From Flavobacteriales bacterium (GTDB taxonomy: Bacteria; Bacteroidota; Bacteroidia; Flavobacteriales_E; Vicingaceae): DNA of 11,370 nt. Of the stretch, positions 1-7,374 are shown one piece after another. The stretch lies in the NCBI GenBank assembly GCA_002402165.1, contig NVVI01000004.1, positions 86,990 through 98,359 on the forward strand, written 5' to 3'. Below the pieces are notes generated by a model that saw nothing but the letters and a program-made list of their open reading frames with translations, was not told where the DNA came from and ran no database searches. Within the stretch, counting starts at the first letter, position 1; each line of letters starts with the position of its first letter. The position numbers and the translations under genes were made by a program.

Positions 1-1210
1 CTTTACCAGTTACATCCAATAGTTCTACTCGTTCTAGTTGCAAGTTATCAGTTTTAATAGTTAACTGATTTTGAGTAGGGTTAGGATAAATTGAGATGTT
101 GTTGTTGATGTTGTTTTCTGAGATTCCCACAGGAGAAGTAATATATTTCATCACCGTGGTTTTATCTGAGTTAGCCCAATCTCTATAAGTTACATAAGTT
201 ACCCCATTAGCATGTGCCAAATCCATTGAAGAAACAACTCCTGCTGAAAAATTCTCATTACCATGAACCGCCCATGAAGTCCCATTATATTTCCAAACAG
301 TTGCCGTATTAGAAAACAAAGATCTTCTTGCTAACACATAAAGAGAGTCATTATCTTTAGCTAAATGACACTCAATAATAGCTGCTGTAGAAAATTGCGG
401 CAAACCAACATCAACCCAATTAGAACCGTCAAATTTCTTTACAGAAGCCTCCCCCGCTGTACTTGATCCAGAATAAGCAACATAAGGGTTTGCGTTATCT
501 ACTACCAAATCTAAATAATCTAATCCTGAATCAAAAAATGTTCCTCCAATTGTTAACCAATTTATTCCATCAAATTTTAAGACAGTGCCTAGCTTAGCTC
601 CTGTATCATCAATAATAGAAACATATGGAATATTATTTTCAACTGATAAATTAATTTCCTTAATTGGATTTGTAGAAAAATCTTGAGTTCCAACTACTCC
701 CCAATTAACACCATCAAATTTCATTACATTTGCTTTTCCACTATCAGGAGAAGAAAGTGCTTTAATATAAGCTATATACAACGTATCATTATCTATAAAT
801 AAATTAACATTTTCAGCAGGTAACGAAAATCCTGAATTACCCACTACTATCCAATTGGTACCATTAAACTTTTGTACAGTAATTCTACCAGAGTTATTAC
901 CATCTGCGTAAGCAACATATAAAGTATCTTTACTATCAAAAGCTAAATCTGTATAATTTATTGTAGCGACAGAAAAACCAGGAAAACCAACATCAGTCCA
1001 ATTATTCCCATCATATTTTTTAACTGTCAATTTCCCTGAAGATCCAAAGTCTTGATAAGAGACATAGGGAACATCATTTGAATCTAAAGCTAAACTTTGG
1101 TACTCTGATGCCCCTAAAGAAAAACCAGCATTCCCAACATTTGTCCATTGAGCATTAATTGTAAAGCTAAACGCAACTAACAACATTCCTAAGTAAATTT
1201 TTCTCATCAT
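1..1210 (-). CDS. T9SS-sorted secreted protein with seven beta-propeller-like repeats (3' end cut by window edge)
   Basis: The reading frame is open from ATG at 1210 to the left edge (403 codons, no stop), so the C-terminus lies outside the window. ATG at 1207 is an equally good start. Residues 1-20 form a signal peptide (MRK, hydrophobic stretch, then NAQ). Seven repeats follow with tryptophans at residues 22, 71, 120, 170, 218, 265 and 313. The unit is about 48 residues: W-x-x-VG, then a FS pair, then LYVAY- or PYVSY-like strands, then KFDG-x-N. Seven WD-sized units suggest a seven-bladed beta-propeller, which is inference. From about residue 372 the chain reads like a type A T9SS sorting domain (SIYPNP at 373-378, then a strand ending LLDVTGK), of which roughly the last 50 residues are missing. 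The protein is therefore probably exported by Sec, moved across the outer membrane by T9SS and released or surface-anchored. No enzymatic motif is visible. It starts 30 nt after the stop of the exported protein at 1241-1981, so the two are probably co-transcribed. Confidence 0.88.
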   Translation of the reverse strand, partial: MMRKIYLGMLLVAFSFTINAQWTNVGNAGFSLGASEYQSLALDSNDVPYVSYQDFGSSGKLTVKKYDGNNWTDVGFPGFSVATINYTDLAFDSKDTLYVAYADGNNSGRITVQKFNGTNWIVVGNSGFSLPAENVNLFIDNDTLYIAYIKALSSPDSGKANVMKFDGVNWGVVGTQDFSTNPIKEINLSVENNIPYVSIIDDTGAKLGTVLKFDGINWLTIGGTFFDSGLDYLDLVVDNANPYVAYSGSSTAGEASVKKFDGSNWVDVGLPQFSTAAIIECHLAKDNDSLYVLARRSLFSNTATVWKYNGTSWAVHGNENFSAGVVSSMDLAHANGVTYVTYRDWANSDKTTVMKYITSPVGISENNINNNISIYPNPTQNQLTIKTDNLQLERVELLDVTGK

Positions 1211-1240
1211 TCTTGTTTTTTGATTTTCTATTTGTTGTTT

Positions 1241-1981
1241 TTATTTTCTTTTGGAAACTACTTTATTGTGTTTCTTTAATTTTCTTTTTGCAAAACTAGT
1301 TGTGTATTCAAACATTGTTTTTTTAAATTCATCTAATAACGGTAGTGCAGGAAAATTAGATTCCATGTATGATAAGCTTTCTAATTTATCTGTTTTTTTT
1401 GTTGCTGTGTTTGCATGGCCTAACAAAACACCTGATTTCATTAACATATCACCATACTTTTTAACCTTTCCAGCAATTACCTCATAAAAGAATATTTGCG
1501 AACTTATCTCCATTCTATTTGAACTTTCAAAAACTGTTTTCCCTTCTACTTCTTTTCTTTGTAAAAACCGTGTGTATTCACCAGTAATATAAACCATGGC
1601 ATAAAGACCATCTTCCAATTTAGAAAAATCTCTATATTTGGTCGCTTTTTTGGATGACTCAGGTAAAGTTGAAATATCTCCCTCTACAAAAGCACTACCT
1701 ACTTGTAAGCCCTCATTTAATGTTTTTATTACTTGGTCTTTAATCTCTTTACTGGCAAATTCATTAGGCATTGCTGTTTTTATCGAAGTATGTTTTGACT
1801 TATCAATCAACTGTAATTTCCTTTCATCTTCTGCATCTACAATGTCGCTTTTTACATTAAAAAATACTTTTACCGTTTTACTTTGTTCAACTTTTTCTTT
1901 CAATGTTATTTTGTCTTTTCCTGCAAAAGCAGCTGTAGTCATTAATAAAATTGCTAATGCACTAATAATTGATTTTCTCAT
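1241..1981 (-). CDS. exported protein of unknown function (246 aa)
   Basis: I do not recognise this family. Residues 1-20 form a clear Sec signal peptide: MRK, a hydrophobic core, and a cleavage-like AFA-G junction at 19-21. There is no lipobox cysteine, and in fact no cysteine anywhere in the protein, so a soluble periplasmic or secreted location is likelier than a lipoprotein. The mature part is lysine-rich, with a strongly basic C-terminal tail (KRKLKKHNKVVSKRK, residues 232-246). The middle (about 120-175) alternates hydrophobic and polar residues like beta strands. No T9SS sorting domain and no further membrane segment is present. The gene is upstream of, and 30 nt from, the T9SS repeat protein on the same strand, and divergent from the histidine kinase gene at 2207. 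I see no TAnnTTTG promoter for it in the intergenic region. A catalytic function cannot be proposed from the sequence. Confidence 0.85.
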   Translation of the reverse strand: MRKSIISALAILLMTTAAFAGKDKITLKEKVEQSKTVKVFFNVKSDIVDAEDERKLQLIDKSKHTSIKTAMPNEFASKEIKDQVIKTLNEGLQVGSAFVEGDISTLPESSKKATKYRDFSKLEDGLYAMVYITGEYTRFLQRKEVEGKTVFESSNRMEISSQIFFYEVIAGKVKKYGDMLMKSGVLLGHANTATKKTDKLESLSYMESNFPALPLLDEFKKTMFEYTTSFAKRKLKKHNKVVSKRK

Positions 1982-2140
1982 TGTTTCTTTTGTTTTTTTT
2001 GTTTAACCCTCGAAGAAAGAAATTTAAAATAGAATAAAATATGATTTAGTTCATTTTTGACTTTTCTCTTTCGCCTTTTTCAAAGCAAATGACGCAGTTT
2101 TTTAGCATAAATGGAGTGTCGATTTTGTAAATGAATTGAT

Positions 2141-2148
2141 TACCTTTG
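2141..2148 (+). promoter_or_regulatory. candidate promoter -7 element for the histidine kinase operon
   Basis: TACCTTTG is a full match to the Bacteroidota -7 consensus TAnnTTTG. It lies 58 nt upstream of the kinase ATG at 2207. The nearest TTTG (2124-2127) is only 13 nt upstream, shorter than the usual spacing of about 19-22 nt, so the -33 part is weak. This makes it a plausible but unproven promoter. Confidence 0.45.
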
Positions 2149-2206
2149 TGAACGAGTTAGTTTTTTTTGTAAACCAACAAAACAGCACCATAAATAAGTA
2201 TTTAAA

Positions 2207-4123
2207 ATGAAGCATTCTATCTACTTCCTAATAGTATTCCTCCTTCCATTTCAACTATTTTCTTCGATACCTGATAGTTTATTAATAGTGGCCAATAAAG
2301 AAATAACCCAAGAAAAAAGGATAGATTACTTGAATAAATCAGGAGTAGATTTTTCATTAATAAACATCAAAAAATCAGATTCTATTTTAAAATTAGCCTT
2401 AAAAGAAGCTAAAAATATTAGTTATGATTATGGAGTAGCAATGGCTTACAATAATATTGGAGAAATGCAATTCCATTCTGGTAGTTTCGATACAGCTATT
2501 GCTTTCATTAATAAAGCAATCCCAATTAGGCAAAAAATAAAAGATTATAAAGGACTGGGAAATTCATACTTATTATTTGGCGAAATAAATCGAACAAAAG
2601 GGAATTATCAAAAAGCTACTCAATACTATATTACAGCTTTAGAGTTTATGGAGAAAGCTAAAGATAAACAAGGTTTAGCTAGTCTTAAAATTAATTTAGG
2701 ATTGGTTTATGTAGCCCAAAAAAAATATACAGCAGCCAAAAAAAAATTTAAAGTTGCAGCCAAAGAGTTTCTCGCAATAGGATCTATTCAACATGTAGCC
2801 GACTGCTATAACAACTTAGCAATGGTTGCCTATTATGAAAATGATTATGCTTCCACTACCGAATGGTTAAAAAAATCTCTTAAAATTTATACTGAAAATA
2901 ACAACACCAAAGGGCAAGCGACTAGTTATATTAATATTGGTGCTACTTATTCTGAAACAAAAAAATTTAAAGAAGCTGAATATCATTTTAAAAAAGGATT
3001 AGCTATTTACATCCAAATGAAAAACAAATTATATGCATCAGTTACACGGCTTAACCTTGGTGAGTTGTATCGTAAAACTAAGAAATATAAAAAATCACAA
3101 AAATACCTTACCGAGAGTTTAGAGAGTTTTAAACAACAAGATAATAAAGAATATGAAAAACATGCTTATACTTATTTAGCTGCTTTATTTGAAGATCAAA
3201 AAGAATATAAGAAAGCTATGGAGTATATGAAATTATACAACATCACTAAAGACAGTATCATTAACAAAGCAAACACAACTGCAATTGCAGACATGGAAGC
3301 GAAGTATCAAGGAGATGCTAAACAACGATCAATCAATGAAAAGGAAAAAGAAATTACTCAACAAAAAAAGCTAGCCCTAACAAAGAACAGAGAGAAAAAT
3401 ATTATTACTTTTTCTGGTATTGCAATTGTTTTTATTATTAGCATTTTCGCTTTTTTACTCTACCAAAAATTGAAACAATCTAATACCCAAAAGCAAATTA
3501 TCGAACAAAAAAATAATGAAAACGAACTGCTTTTAGGAGAAATTCATCATAGAGTAAAGAACAACCTTCAAGTGATATCTAGTTTATTAAGTTTACAAGA
3601 AAGAAACATAGAGGATAAATCTGCTAAAGCTGCTATTTTAGAAGGTAAAGAACGCGTAAAATCTATGGGATTAATCCATAAATTGCTTTATCAAAATGAC
3701 AATTATTCTGGTGTAGAAATGGATGATTATGTTCAAAAATTAACCGCTAGTTTATTGGATAGCTTTGGTATGGATGAAACTAAATTTAAATTAGATATTG
3801 ATTTTTCTAAAATAAAATTAGATGTTGACACCGCAATTCCGATGGGTTTAATAATTAACGAATTAGTAATTAATGCATTGAAGTATGCCTACAAAAACAC
3901 TGAAAAACCTGCGTTAAAGCTAAATCTTAAAAAGAAAAAAGAAGAATTAATTTTAGAAATTGCTGATAATGGAATAGGGAAAATAAGCGATTTAGACAAC
4001 TCTAAGTCTTTTGGAATGAAATTAGTAAAATCTTTATCAAGACAATTAGGAGGAACCCTAATGATAAATGATGAAAATGGATTACATGTTCAGATTAATA
4101 TAACAGATTACAAATTGGTATAA
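2207..4123 (+). CDS. TPR-sensor histidine kinase, HisKA_2/HATPase type
   Basis: This is an inner-membrane sensor kinase, the first half of a two-component system. Domains in order: signal peptide or signal anchor at 1-20; about seven tetratricopeptide repeats from about 73 to 352, typed by A-x-x-Y-x-N-I/L-G and Y-x-x-A patterns; a short coiled coil at 360-395; one membrane segment at about 399-419; a cytoplasmic linker; a HisKA_2 dimerisation box at 443-464 (EIHHRVKNN, with H448 before Arg the likely phospho-acceptor); and a HATPase_c domain. In the ATPase the N-box holds N551 and N556, the G1 box is D587-N-G-I-G591, and the second glycine box is around SFGMK (601-605). All ATP-binding and phosphotransfer motifs look intact. 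The TPR array is predicted to lie in the periplasm, where it would sense a protein or peptide; the ligand is unknown. The gene ends 2 nt before the LytTR regulator, its obvious partner. Confidence 0.93.
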   Translation: MKHSIYFLIVFLLPFQLFSSIPDSLLIVANKEITQEKRIDYLNKSGVDFSLINIKKSDSILKLALKEAKNISYDYGVAMAYNNIGEMQFHSGSFDTAIAFINKAIPIRQKIKDYKGLGNSYLLFGEINRTKGNYQKATQYYITALEFMEKAKDKQGLASLKINLGLVYVAQKKYTAAKKKFKVAAKEFLAIGSIQHVADCYNNLAMVAYYENDYASTTEWLKKSLKIYTENNNTKGQATSYINIGATYSETKKFKEAEYHFKKGLAIYIQMKNKLYASVTRLNLGELYRKTKKYKKSQKYLTESLESFKQQDNKEYEKHAYTYLAALFEDQKEYKKAMEYMKLYNITKDSIINKANTTAIADMEAKYQGDAKQRSINEKEKEITQQKKLALTKNREKNIITFSGIAIVFIISIFAFLLYQKLKQSNTQKQIIEQKNNENELLLGEIHHRVKNNLQVISSLLSLQERNIEDKSAKAAILEGKERVKSMGLIHKLLYQNDNYSGVEMDDYVQKLTASLLDSFGMDETKFKLDIDFSKIKLDVDTAIPMGLIINELVINALKYAYKNTEKPALKLNLKKKKEELILEIADNGIGKISDLDNSKSFGMKLVKSLSRQLGGTLMINDENGLHVQINITDYKLV

Positions 4124-4125
4124 CA

Positions 4126-4839
4126 ATGAAGATAAAAATTTTAATTGTTGAAGATGAGGTTTTAGTGGCAGAAGAGATAGCAGCTGATTTAAAAGATTAT
4201 GGCTTTGAAATAACTGAAATAGCTATTTCTAGTGATGAATGTTTTAATGCCATAAAAAAAGAAATACCAAATGTAATTCTAATGGACATTAATATTAAAG
4301 GAGAACAAGATGGTATTGAAACTGCAAACATGATAACCAAAACCCATAATATTCCTATAGTTTACTTAACTGCTAATACCGATTCTAAAACGATGGAAAG
4401 AGCTTTAGCATCTTCTCCAAGTGCTTTTATAAGTAAGCCTTACACTAAAAAAGATTTAGTAATTGCATTAGAACTAGCTTTTAATAAGCATAATGAAAAA
4501 CTGATTACCACAACAACTCCTAAAAACACAGATTCATTTTTTGTGAAAGATGGTGCTCATTACACCAAAATAAATTCTCATGAAATTAATTATATTGAAG
4601 CAGATGGAAGTTATAGTCAAATTATTACAACGGTTAAAAAATATACACTTTCAACCAATCTAAATCATTTTCAAGGCAACCTCAATAATCCAATCTTTGT
4701 TCGGATTCATCGTTCTTATATTGTTAATATTAGTAAAGTAGAGGCTTTTGACAAAAACTCTTTAACAATAGCTGAGAAAACACTCCCTATAAGTAAATCT
4801 TACCAAAAAGAAATAATGAAGTTTTTTAATAAACTTTAA
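4126..4839 (+). CDS. LytTR-family response regulator
   Basis: This is a cytoplasmic DNA-binding response regulator, cognate to the kinase that ends 2 nt upstream. The receiver domain spans about 2-120. It has the acidic pair E9/D10, phospho-acceptor D54 (in ILMDINI), T82 and the K104-P105 pair, so it should be phosphorylatable. A polar threonine-rich linker (about 121-136) leads to a LytTR domain at about 137-237. The hallmark there is FVRIHRSYIVN at 191-201, with YIEADGSYS at 156-164 ahead of it. LytTR domains bind DNA through beta strands and usually recognise paired direct repeats. No target is proven here; self-regulation or control of the divergent exported-protein genes is inference. 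The length (237 residues) is normal for the AlgR/LytR group. No Shine-Dalgarno is visible, and the close spacing suggests translational coupling to the kinase. Confidence 0.94.
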   Translation: MKIKILIVEDEVLVAEEIAADLKDYGFEITEIAISSDECFNAIKKEIPNVILMDINIKGEQDGIETANMITKTHNIPIVYLTANTDSKTMERALASSPSAFISKPYTKKDLVIALELAFNKHNEKLITTTTPKNTDSFFVKDGAHYTKINSHEINYIEADGSYSQIITTVKKYTLSTNLNHFQGNLNNPIFVRIHRSYIVNISKVEAFDKNSLTIAEKTLPISKSYQKEIMKFFNKL

Positions 4840-4859
4840 ATTTTCCCTTTCACCTTTCT

Positions 4860-4867
4860 TATATTTG
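4860..4867 (+). promoter_or_regulatory. candidate promoter -7 element for rpoN
   Basis: TATATTTG matches the Bacteroidota consensus TAnnTTTG exactly and lies 37 nt upstream of the rpoN ATG, in the 65-nt gap after the response regulator. No good TTTG -33 element is present; the best is TTTA at 4835-4838 with a 21-nt spacer. It suggests rpoN can be transcribed separately from the two-component operon, although no terminator separates them. Confidence 0.45.
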
Positions 4868-4904
4868 GATAGGAAATTGCTTCGTGTAATTTAACCTTTA
4901 ATTT

Positions 4905-6362
4905 ATGGCATTAAAACAAACCTTTAGTTTAAAACTACAGCAAAAATTATCACCTCAGCAAATTCAGTTAATGAAATTGTTGCAATTGCCTACCGTTGCA
5001 CTAGAGCAACGTATTAAAGAGGAAATGGAAAGTAATCCCGCTTTAGATGAGGGTAAAGAAGAGGAAGAATTAGAAGAGGAACAAGAAGATGATTTTGGAA
5101 GAGAAGAAATAAGTGATGCAGAAAAAGAATTTGATTTTGACGCTTACATTAGTGATGATGATACACCCTCCTACAAATTAAACATTAGCAACTACAGTAA
5201 AGATGATGAAGAAAAGCAAATTCCACTTAGCGGTGGAGCTACTTTTCAAGAATTACTTGAAGCTCAATTGGTGTTATTTAATTTAGATGATGATGACCAT
5301 ACCATAGCTCTTCACTTAATTGGAAGTTTAGATGAATCTGGTTATTTACGTAGAGAAATAGATGCAATTGTTGATGATTTGGCATTTACTCAAAATGTCA
5401 TAACAGAAGCAGAACATATTAAAAAAATATTAACCATCATTCAGCATTTTGACCCACCAGGAGTTGGGGCAAGAAATTTACAAGAGTGTTTATTACTCCA
5501 AGTAAAAAAGAAAAATGATCACTCTTTATTAACTTTAAATGTTGTAGAGGTATTAGAAAATTACTTTAATGAGTTTACCAAAAAGCATTATGATAAAATA
5601 ATCGATCGTTTAAATATTACCAGCGAAGATTTAAAAGAAGTCATAACTGAAATTTTAAAACTTAACCCTAAACCAGGAAACTCAACAAGTGATTCGTCAA
5701 AGGTGGTGCAACATGTTGTGCCTGATTTTAATTTGACTATTGAAGATGATGAAATACAATTGTCTTTAAATGGAAGAAACGCACCAGAATTAAAAGTGAG
5801 TAGGACTTATTCTGATATGATGAAAGGCTATCAAGCACAAAAAGAAAAACCTTCTAAATCTCAAAAGGATGCGTTAATGTTTGTAAAACAAAAAATGGAT
5901 TCAGCTAAATGGTTTATAGATGCCATTAAACAGCGTCAGAATACATTAATTACTACTATGCATGCAATAATTGCTCATCAAAAAGATTACTTTTTACAAG
6001 GTGATGAAACGCTTTTAAATCCAATGATTTTAAAAGACATTGCAGAAGAAGTGGATTTAGATATTTCTACCATTTCAAGAGTAGTAAACAGCAAATATGT
6101 ACAAACACCTTATGGCACATTTTTATTAAAAACATTCTTTTCAGAATCACTGAGTACTGATAGTGGAGAGGAAGTTTCTACTAGGGAAGTTAAAAAAATT
6201 CTTCAAGACAACATTGGAGATGAAGACAAGAAAAAGCCATTAACTGATGAGAAACTATCTCGCATGCTAAATGACAAAGGATACAACATTGCACGTAGGA
6301 CTGTTGCTAAATATCGTGAGCAATTGAACATCCCCGTTGCGCGTTTAAGAAAAGAACTTTAA
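4905..6362 (+). CDS. rpoN: RNA polymerase sigma-54 factor
   Basis: Sigma-54 directs RNA polymerase to -24/-12 promoters and needs AAA+ activator proteins to open them. All the family's parts are visible. Region I is at 1-49, rich in Gln and Leu (LKLQQKLSPQQIQLMKLLQL begins at residue 9). A strongly acidic region II runs from about 49 to 88. The core-binding domain is at about 110-300, including DPPGVGARNLQECLLLQ from 183. A helix-turn-helix lies at about 374-412 (LKDIAEEVDLDISTISRVV). The C-terminal RpoN box is at 463-471, ARRTVAKYR, the signature for the -24 element. The length of 485 is close to that of E. coli RpoN (477). It is followed after 4 nt by a membrane protein gene, so the two are almost certainly co-transcribed. 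No sigma-54 activator is encoded in this window; the neighbouring regulator has a LytTR domain, not an AAA+ domain. Confidence 0.97.
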   Translation: MALKQTFSLKLQQKLSPQQIQLMKLLQLPTVALEQRIKEEMESNPALDEGKEEEELEEEQEDDFGREEISDAEKEFDFDAYISDDDTPSYKLNISNYSKDDEEKQIPLSGGATFQELLEAQLVLFNLDDDDHTIALHLIGSLDESGYLRREIDAIVDDLAFTQNVITEAEHIKKILTIIQHFDPPGVGARNLQECLLLQVKKKNDHSLLTLNVVEVLENYFNEFTKKHYDKIIDRLNITSEDLKEVITEILKLNPKPGNSTSDSSKVVQHVVPDFNLTIEDDEIQLSLNGRNAPELKVSRTYSDMMKGYQAQKEKPSKSQKDALMFVKQKMDSAKWFIDAIKQRQNTLITTMHAIIAHQKDYFLQGDETLLNPMILKDIAEEVDLDISTISRVVNSKYVQTPYGTFLLKTFFSESLSTDSGEEVSTREVKKILQDNIGDEDKKKPLTDEKLSRMLNDKGYNIARRTVAKYREQLNIPVARLRKEL

Positions 6363-6366
6363 CTGA

Positions 6367-6972
6367 ATGAAGATAGCAGCTAAAATTATTTCTAGCCTTT
6401 TTCACCCATTATTAATGCCTGTTATTGGGTTACTAATTATTTTTAATACGGACTCTTATATCAATTACATTATGCCTTTTGAAAAAAAAATGGCTATTAT
6501 TTTTCTAGTTGCTTTAACCACTTTTATTATTCCTTCTTTTATCTCTCTAATCCTCTTAATAAAGAAAGTAATTGATAGCCTAGAAATGAAAACTCAAAAG
6601 GAAAGAATAATTCCTTATGCGTTAACAGTTGTGTTTTATGTTTTAACGCTGTATATGCTTAAAAATGCACAAATACCTCCTATAATTTATAACTTTATTA
6701 TTGGTGCTACTTTATCAGTTATTCTTGCGTTTATCATTAACCTGAAATGGAAAATTAGTGCTCATATGATTGGTGTTGGAGGATTGGTTGGTGCATTAAT
6801 ATGCATTTCCATGATTTTAGAAATTTACATTACTCCATACATTATTTTTGCATTGTTAATGGCAGGTCTTGTTGGCTCTTGCCGTTTAGTGTTAAAAGCG
6901 CACACGCAATCTCAAATTTATATTGGTTTTGTTGTCGGAGTAATTTGCCAAATAATTACGCTTTATTTTTAG
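6367..6972 (+). CDS. multi-pass membrane protein, degenerate PAP2-phosphatase-like
   Basis: An integral inner-membrane protein of 201 residues with about six hydrophobic segments (roughly 12-27, 42-66, 83-98, 107-125, 136-152 and 156-170, plus a C-terminal one at 184-200). Its layout resembles PAP2-type lipid phosphatases. QKERIIP at 77-83 stands where the K-x6-RP motif would be, SAH at 131-133 where SGH would be, and C172-R173 to H179 where SR-x5-H-x3-D would be. Both key histidines and an arginine are kept. The final catalytic aspartate is replaced by a Gln-containing sequence (HTQSQIYIGF), and the first motif is incomplete. Activity on a lipid phosphate, for example undecaprenyl or phosphatidylglycerol phosphate, is therefore possible but doubtful; the family call is my reading of weak motifs. 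It starts 4 nt after the rpoN stop, is probably translationally coupled to it, and is followed at once by a strong terminator. Confidence 0.72.
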   Translation: MKIAAKIISSLFHPLLMPVIGLLIIFNTDSYINYIMPFEKKMAIIFLVALTTFIIPSFISLILLIKKVIDSLEMKTQKERIIPYALTVVFYVLTLYMLKNAQIPPIIYNFIIGATLSVILAFIINLKWKISAHMIGVGGLVGALICISMILEIYITPYIIFALLMAGLVGSCRLVLKAHTQSQIYIGFVVGVICQIITLYF

Positions 6973-6975
6973 CAT

Positions 6976-7006
6976 AAAAAAAGCCGTTGCATAAGCAACG
7001 GCTTTT
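6976..7006. terminator. bidirectional intrinsic terminator
   Basis: A perfect 12-bp stem, AAAAGCCGTTGC (6979-6990) and GCAACGGCTTTT (6995-7006), encloses a 4-nt ATAA loop. It lies between convergent genes: the rpoN-membrane protein operon ends at 6972 and the DUF2795 gene ends at 7030. The plus-strand transcript gets a short U4 tail. The minus-strand transcript gets seven U residues from the A-run at 6976-6982, so termination may be stronger in that direction. Confidence 0.92.
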
Positions 7007-7029
7007 CAAGTACTTATTTTCAAATAAAA

Positions 7030-7251
7030 TTAATATTCATCTTCATTAAAAAAGAAATCCTCTTTTGTAGGATAATCGGGCCAAATATCTTCAATACTGT
7101 CGTAAGAATCATCTTCTCCTTCTAATTGTTGTAGATTTTCTACTACCTCTAATGGTGATCCTGTTCTAATCGCAAAATCAATCAACTCATCTTTTGATGC
7201 TGGCCATGGTGCATCTTCTAAATGTGATGCTAGTTCTAACGTCCAATACAT
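7030..7251 (-). CDS. small acidic DUF2795-family protein
   Basis: A 73-residue cytoplasmic protein that matches the short DUF2795 proteins widespread in Bacteroidota. The diagnostic core is WPASKDELIDFAIR (16-29), followed by GSPLEVVENLQQLE (31-44) and the tail DIWPDYPTKEDFFFNEDEY (55-73). It is strongly acidic, with no signal peptide, membrane segment or cysteine. The biochemical function of these proteins is not known to me. It has its own good TAnnTTTG promoter (7285-7292) and shares the terminator at 6976-7006, so it can form a single-gene transcript. It lies 123 nt downstream of the adenosyltransferase gene on the same strand; a functional link between the two is not implied. Confidence 0.92.
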   Translation of the reverse strand: MYWTLELASHLEDAPWPASKDELIDFAIRTGSPLEVVENLQQLEGEDDSYDSIEDIWPDYPTKEDFFFNEDEY

Positions 7252-7284
7252 AAACTATCTTAATTATTATTTTTAACTTTTACG

Positions 7285-7318
7285 CAAAAGTAGATTATTT
7301 GTTGAATTGTGCAACAAA
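7285..7318 (-). promoter_or_regulatory. Bacteroidota-type promoter of the DUF2795 gene
   Basis: On the minus strand TACTTTTG (7292 down to 7285) is an exact TAnnTTTG -7 element. A -33 TTG lies at 7314-7312 with a 19-nt spacer, or TTTG at 7318-7315 with 22 nt. Transcription would begin about 27-30 nt upstream of the ATG at 7251. The -33 part overlaps an inverted repeat (7298-7318). This is the best complete promoter in the window. Confidence 0.65.
7298..7318. repeat. 7-bp inverted repeat over the -33 region
   Basis: TTTGTTG (7298-7304) and CAACAAA (7312-7318) form a perfect dyad with a 7-nt centre. It overlaps the -33 element and most of the spacer of the DUF2795 promoter, where a repressor would sit. 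Its AT-rich composition means chance is possible. Confidence 0.3.
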
Positions 7319-7357
7319 AAACAATAAACAATTGTTAATATCTTAAAGAAGATACAC

Positions 7358-7369
7358 AAACACGTGTTT
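7358..7369. repeat. 12-bp perfect palindrome AAACACGTGTTT
   Basis: This perfect palindrome starts 16 nt downstream of the adenosyltransferase stop codon in the minus-strand direction, upstream of the DUF2795 promoter. It has no T-run after it, so it is not a typical terminator. A second, shorter palindrome (AACAATTGTT, 7327-7336) lies between it and the promoter. A protein-binding role is conjecture. Confidence 0.35.
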
Positions 7370-7374
7370 ACTAG

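Noticed and set aside
1..1200. Short recurring DNA strings such as CCATCAAATTT at intervals near 140-150 bp, considered as a CRISPR or repeat array
   Set aside because: They are the codons of the KFDG-x-N part of the seven protein repeats, are diverged from each other, and lie within one open frame.
1251..1487. Plus-strand ORF opposite the exported protein gene
   Set aside because: It lies entirely antisense to a convincing signal-peptide gene, and its translation looks like the low-complexity complement of lysine-rich coding sequence.
1638..2006. Plus-strand 122-residue ORF
   Set aside because: It is antisense to the start of the exported protein gene; no domain pattern is visible, and the minus-strand frame with a signal peptide explains the region.
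4905..6362. A sigma-54-dependent regulatory module made by the LytTR regulator and rpoN together
   Set aside because: Sigma-54 needs AAA+ activators; the regulator here has a LytTR domain and no AAA+ domain, and I saw no clear -24/-12 promoter in the intergenic regions.
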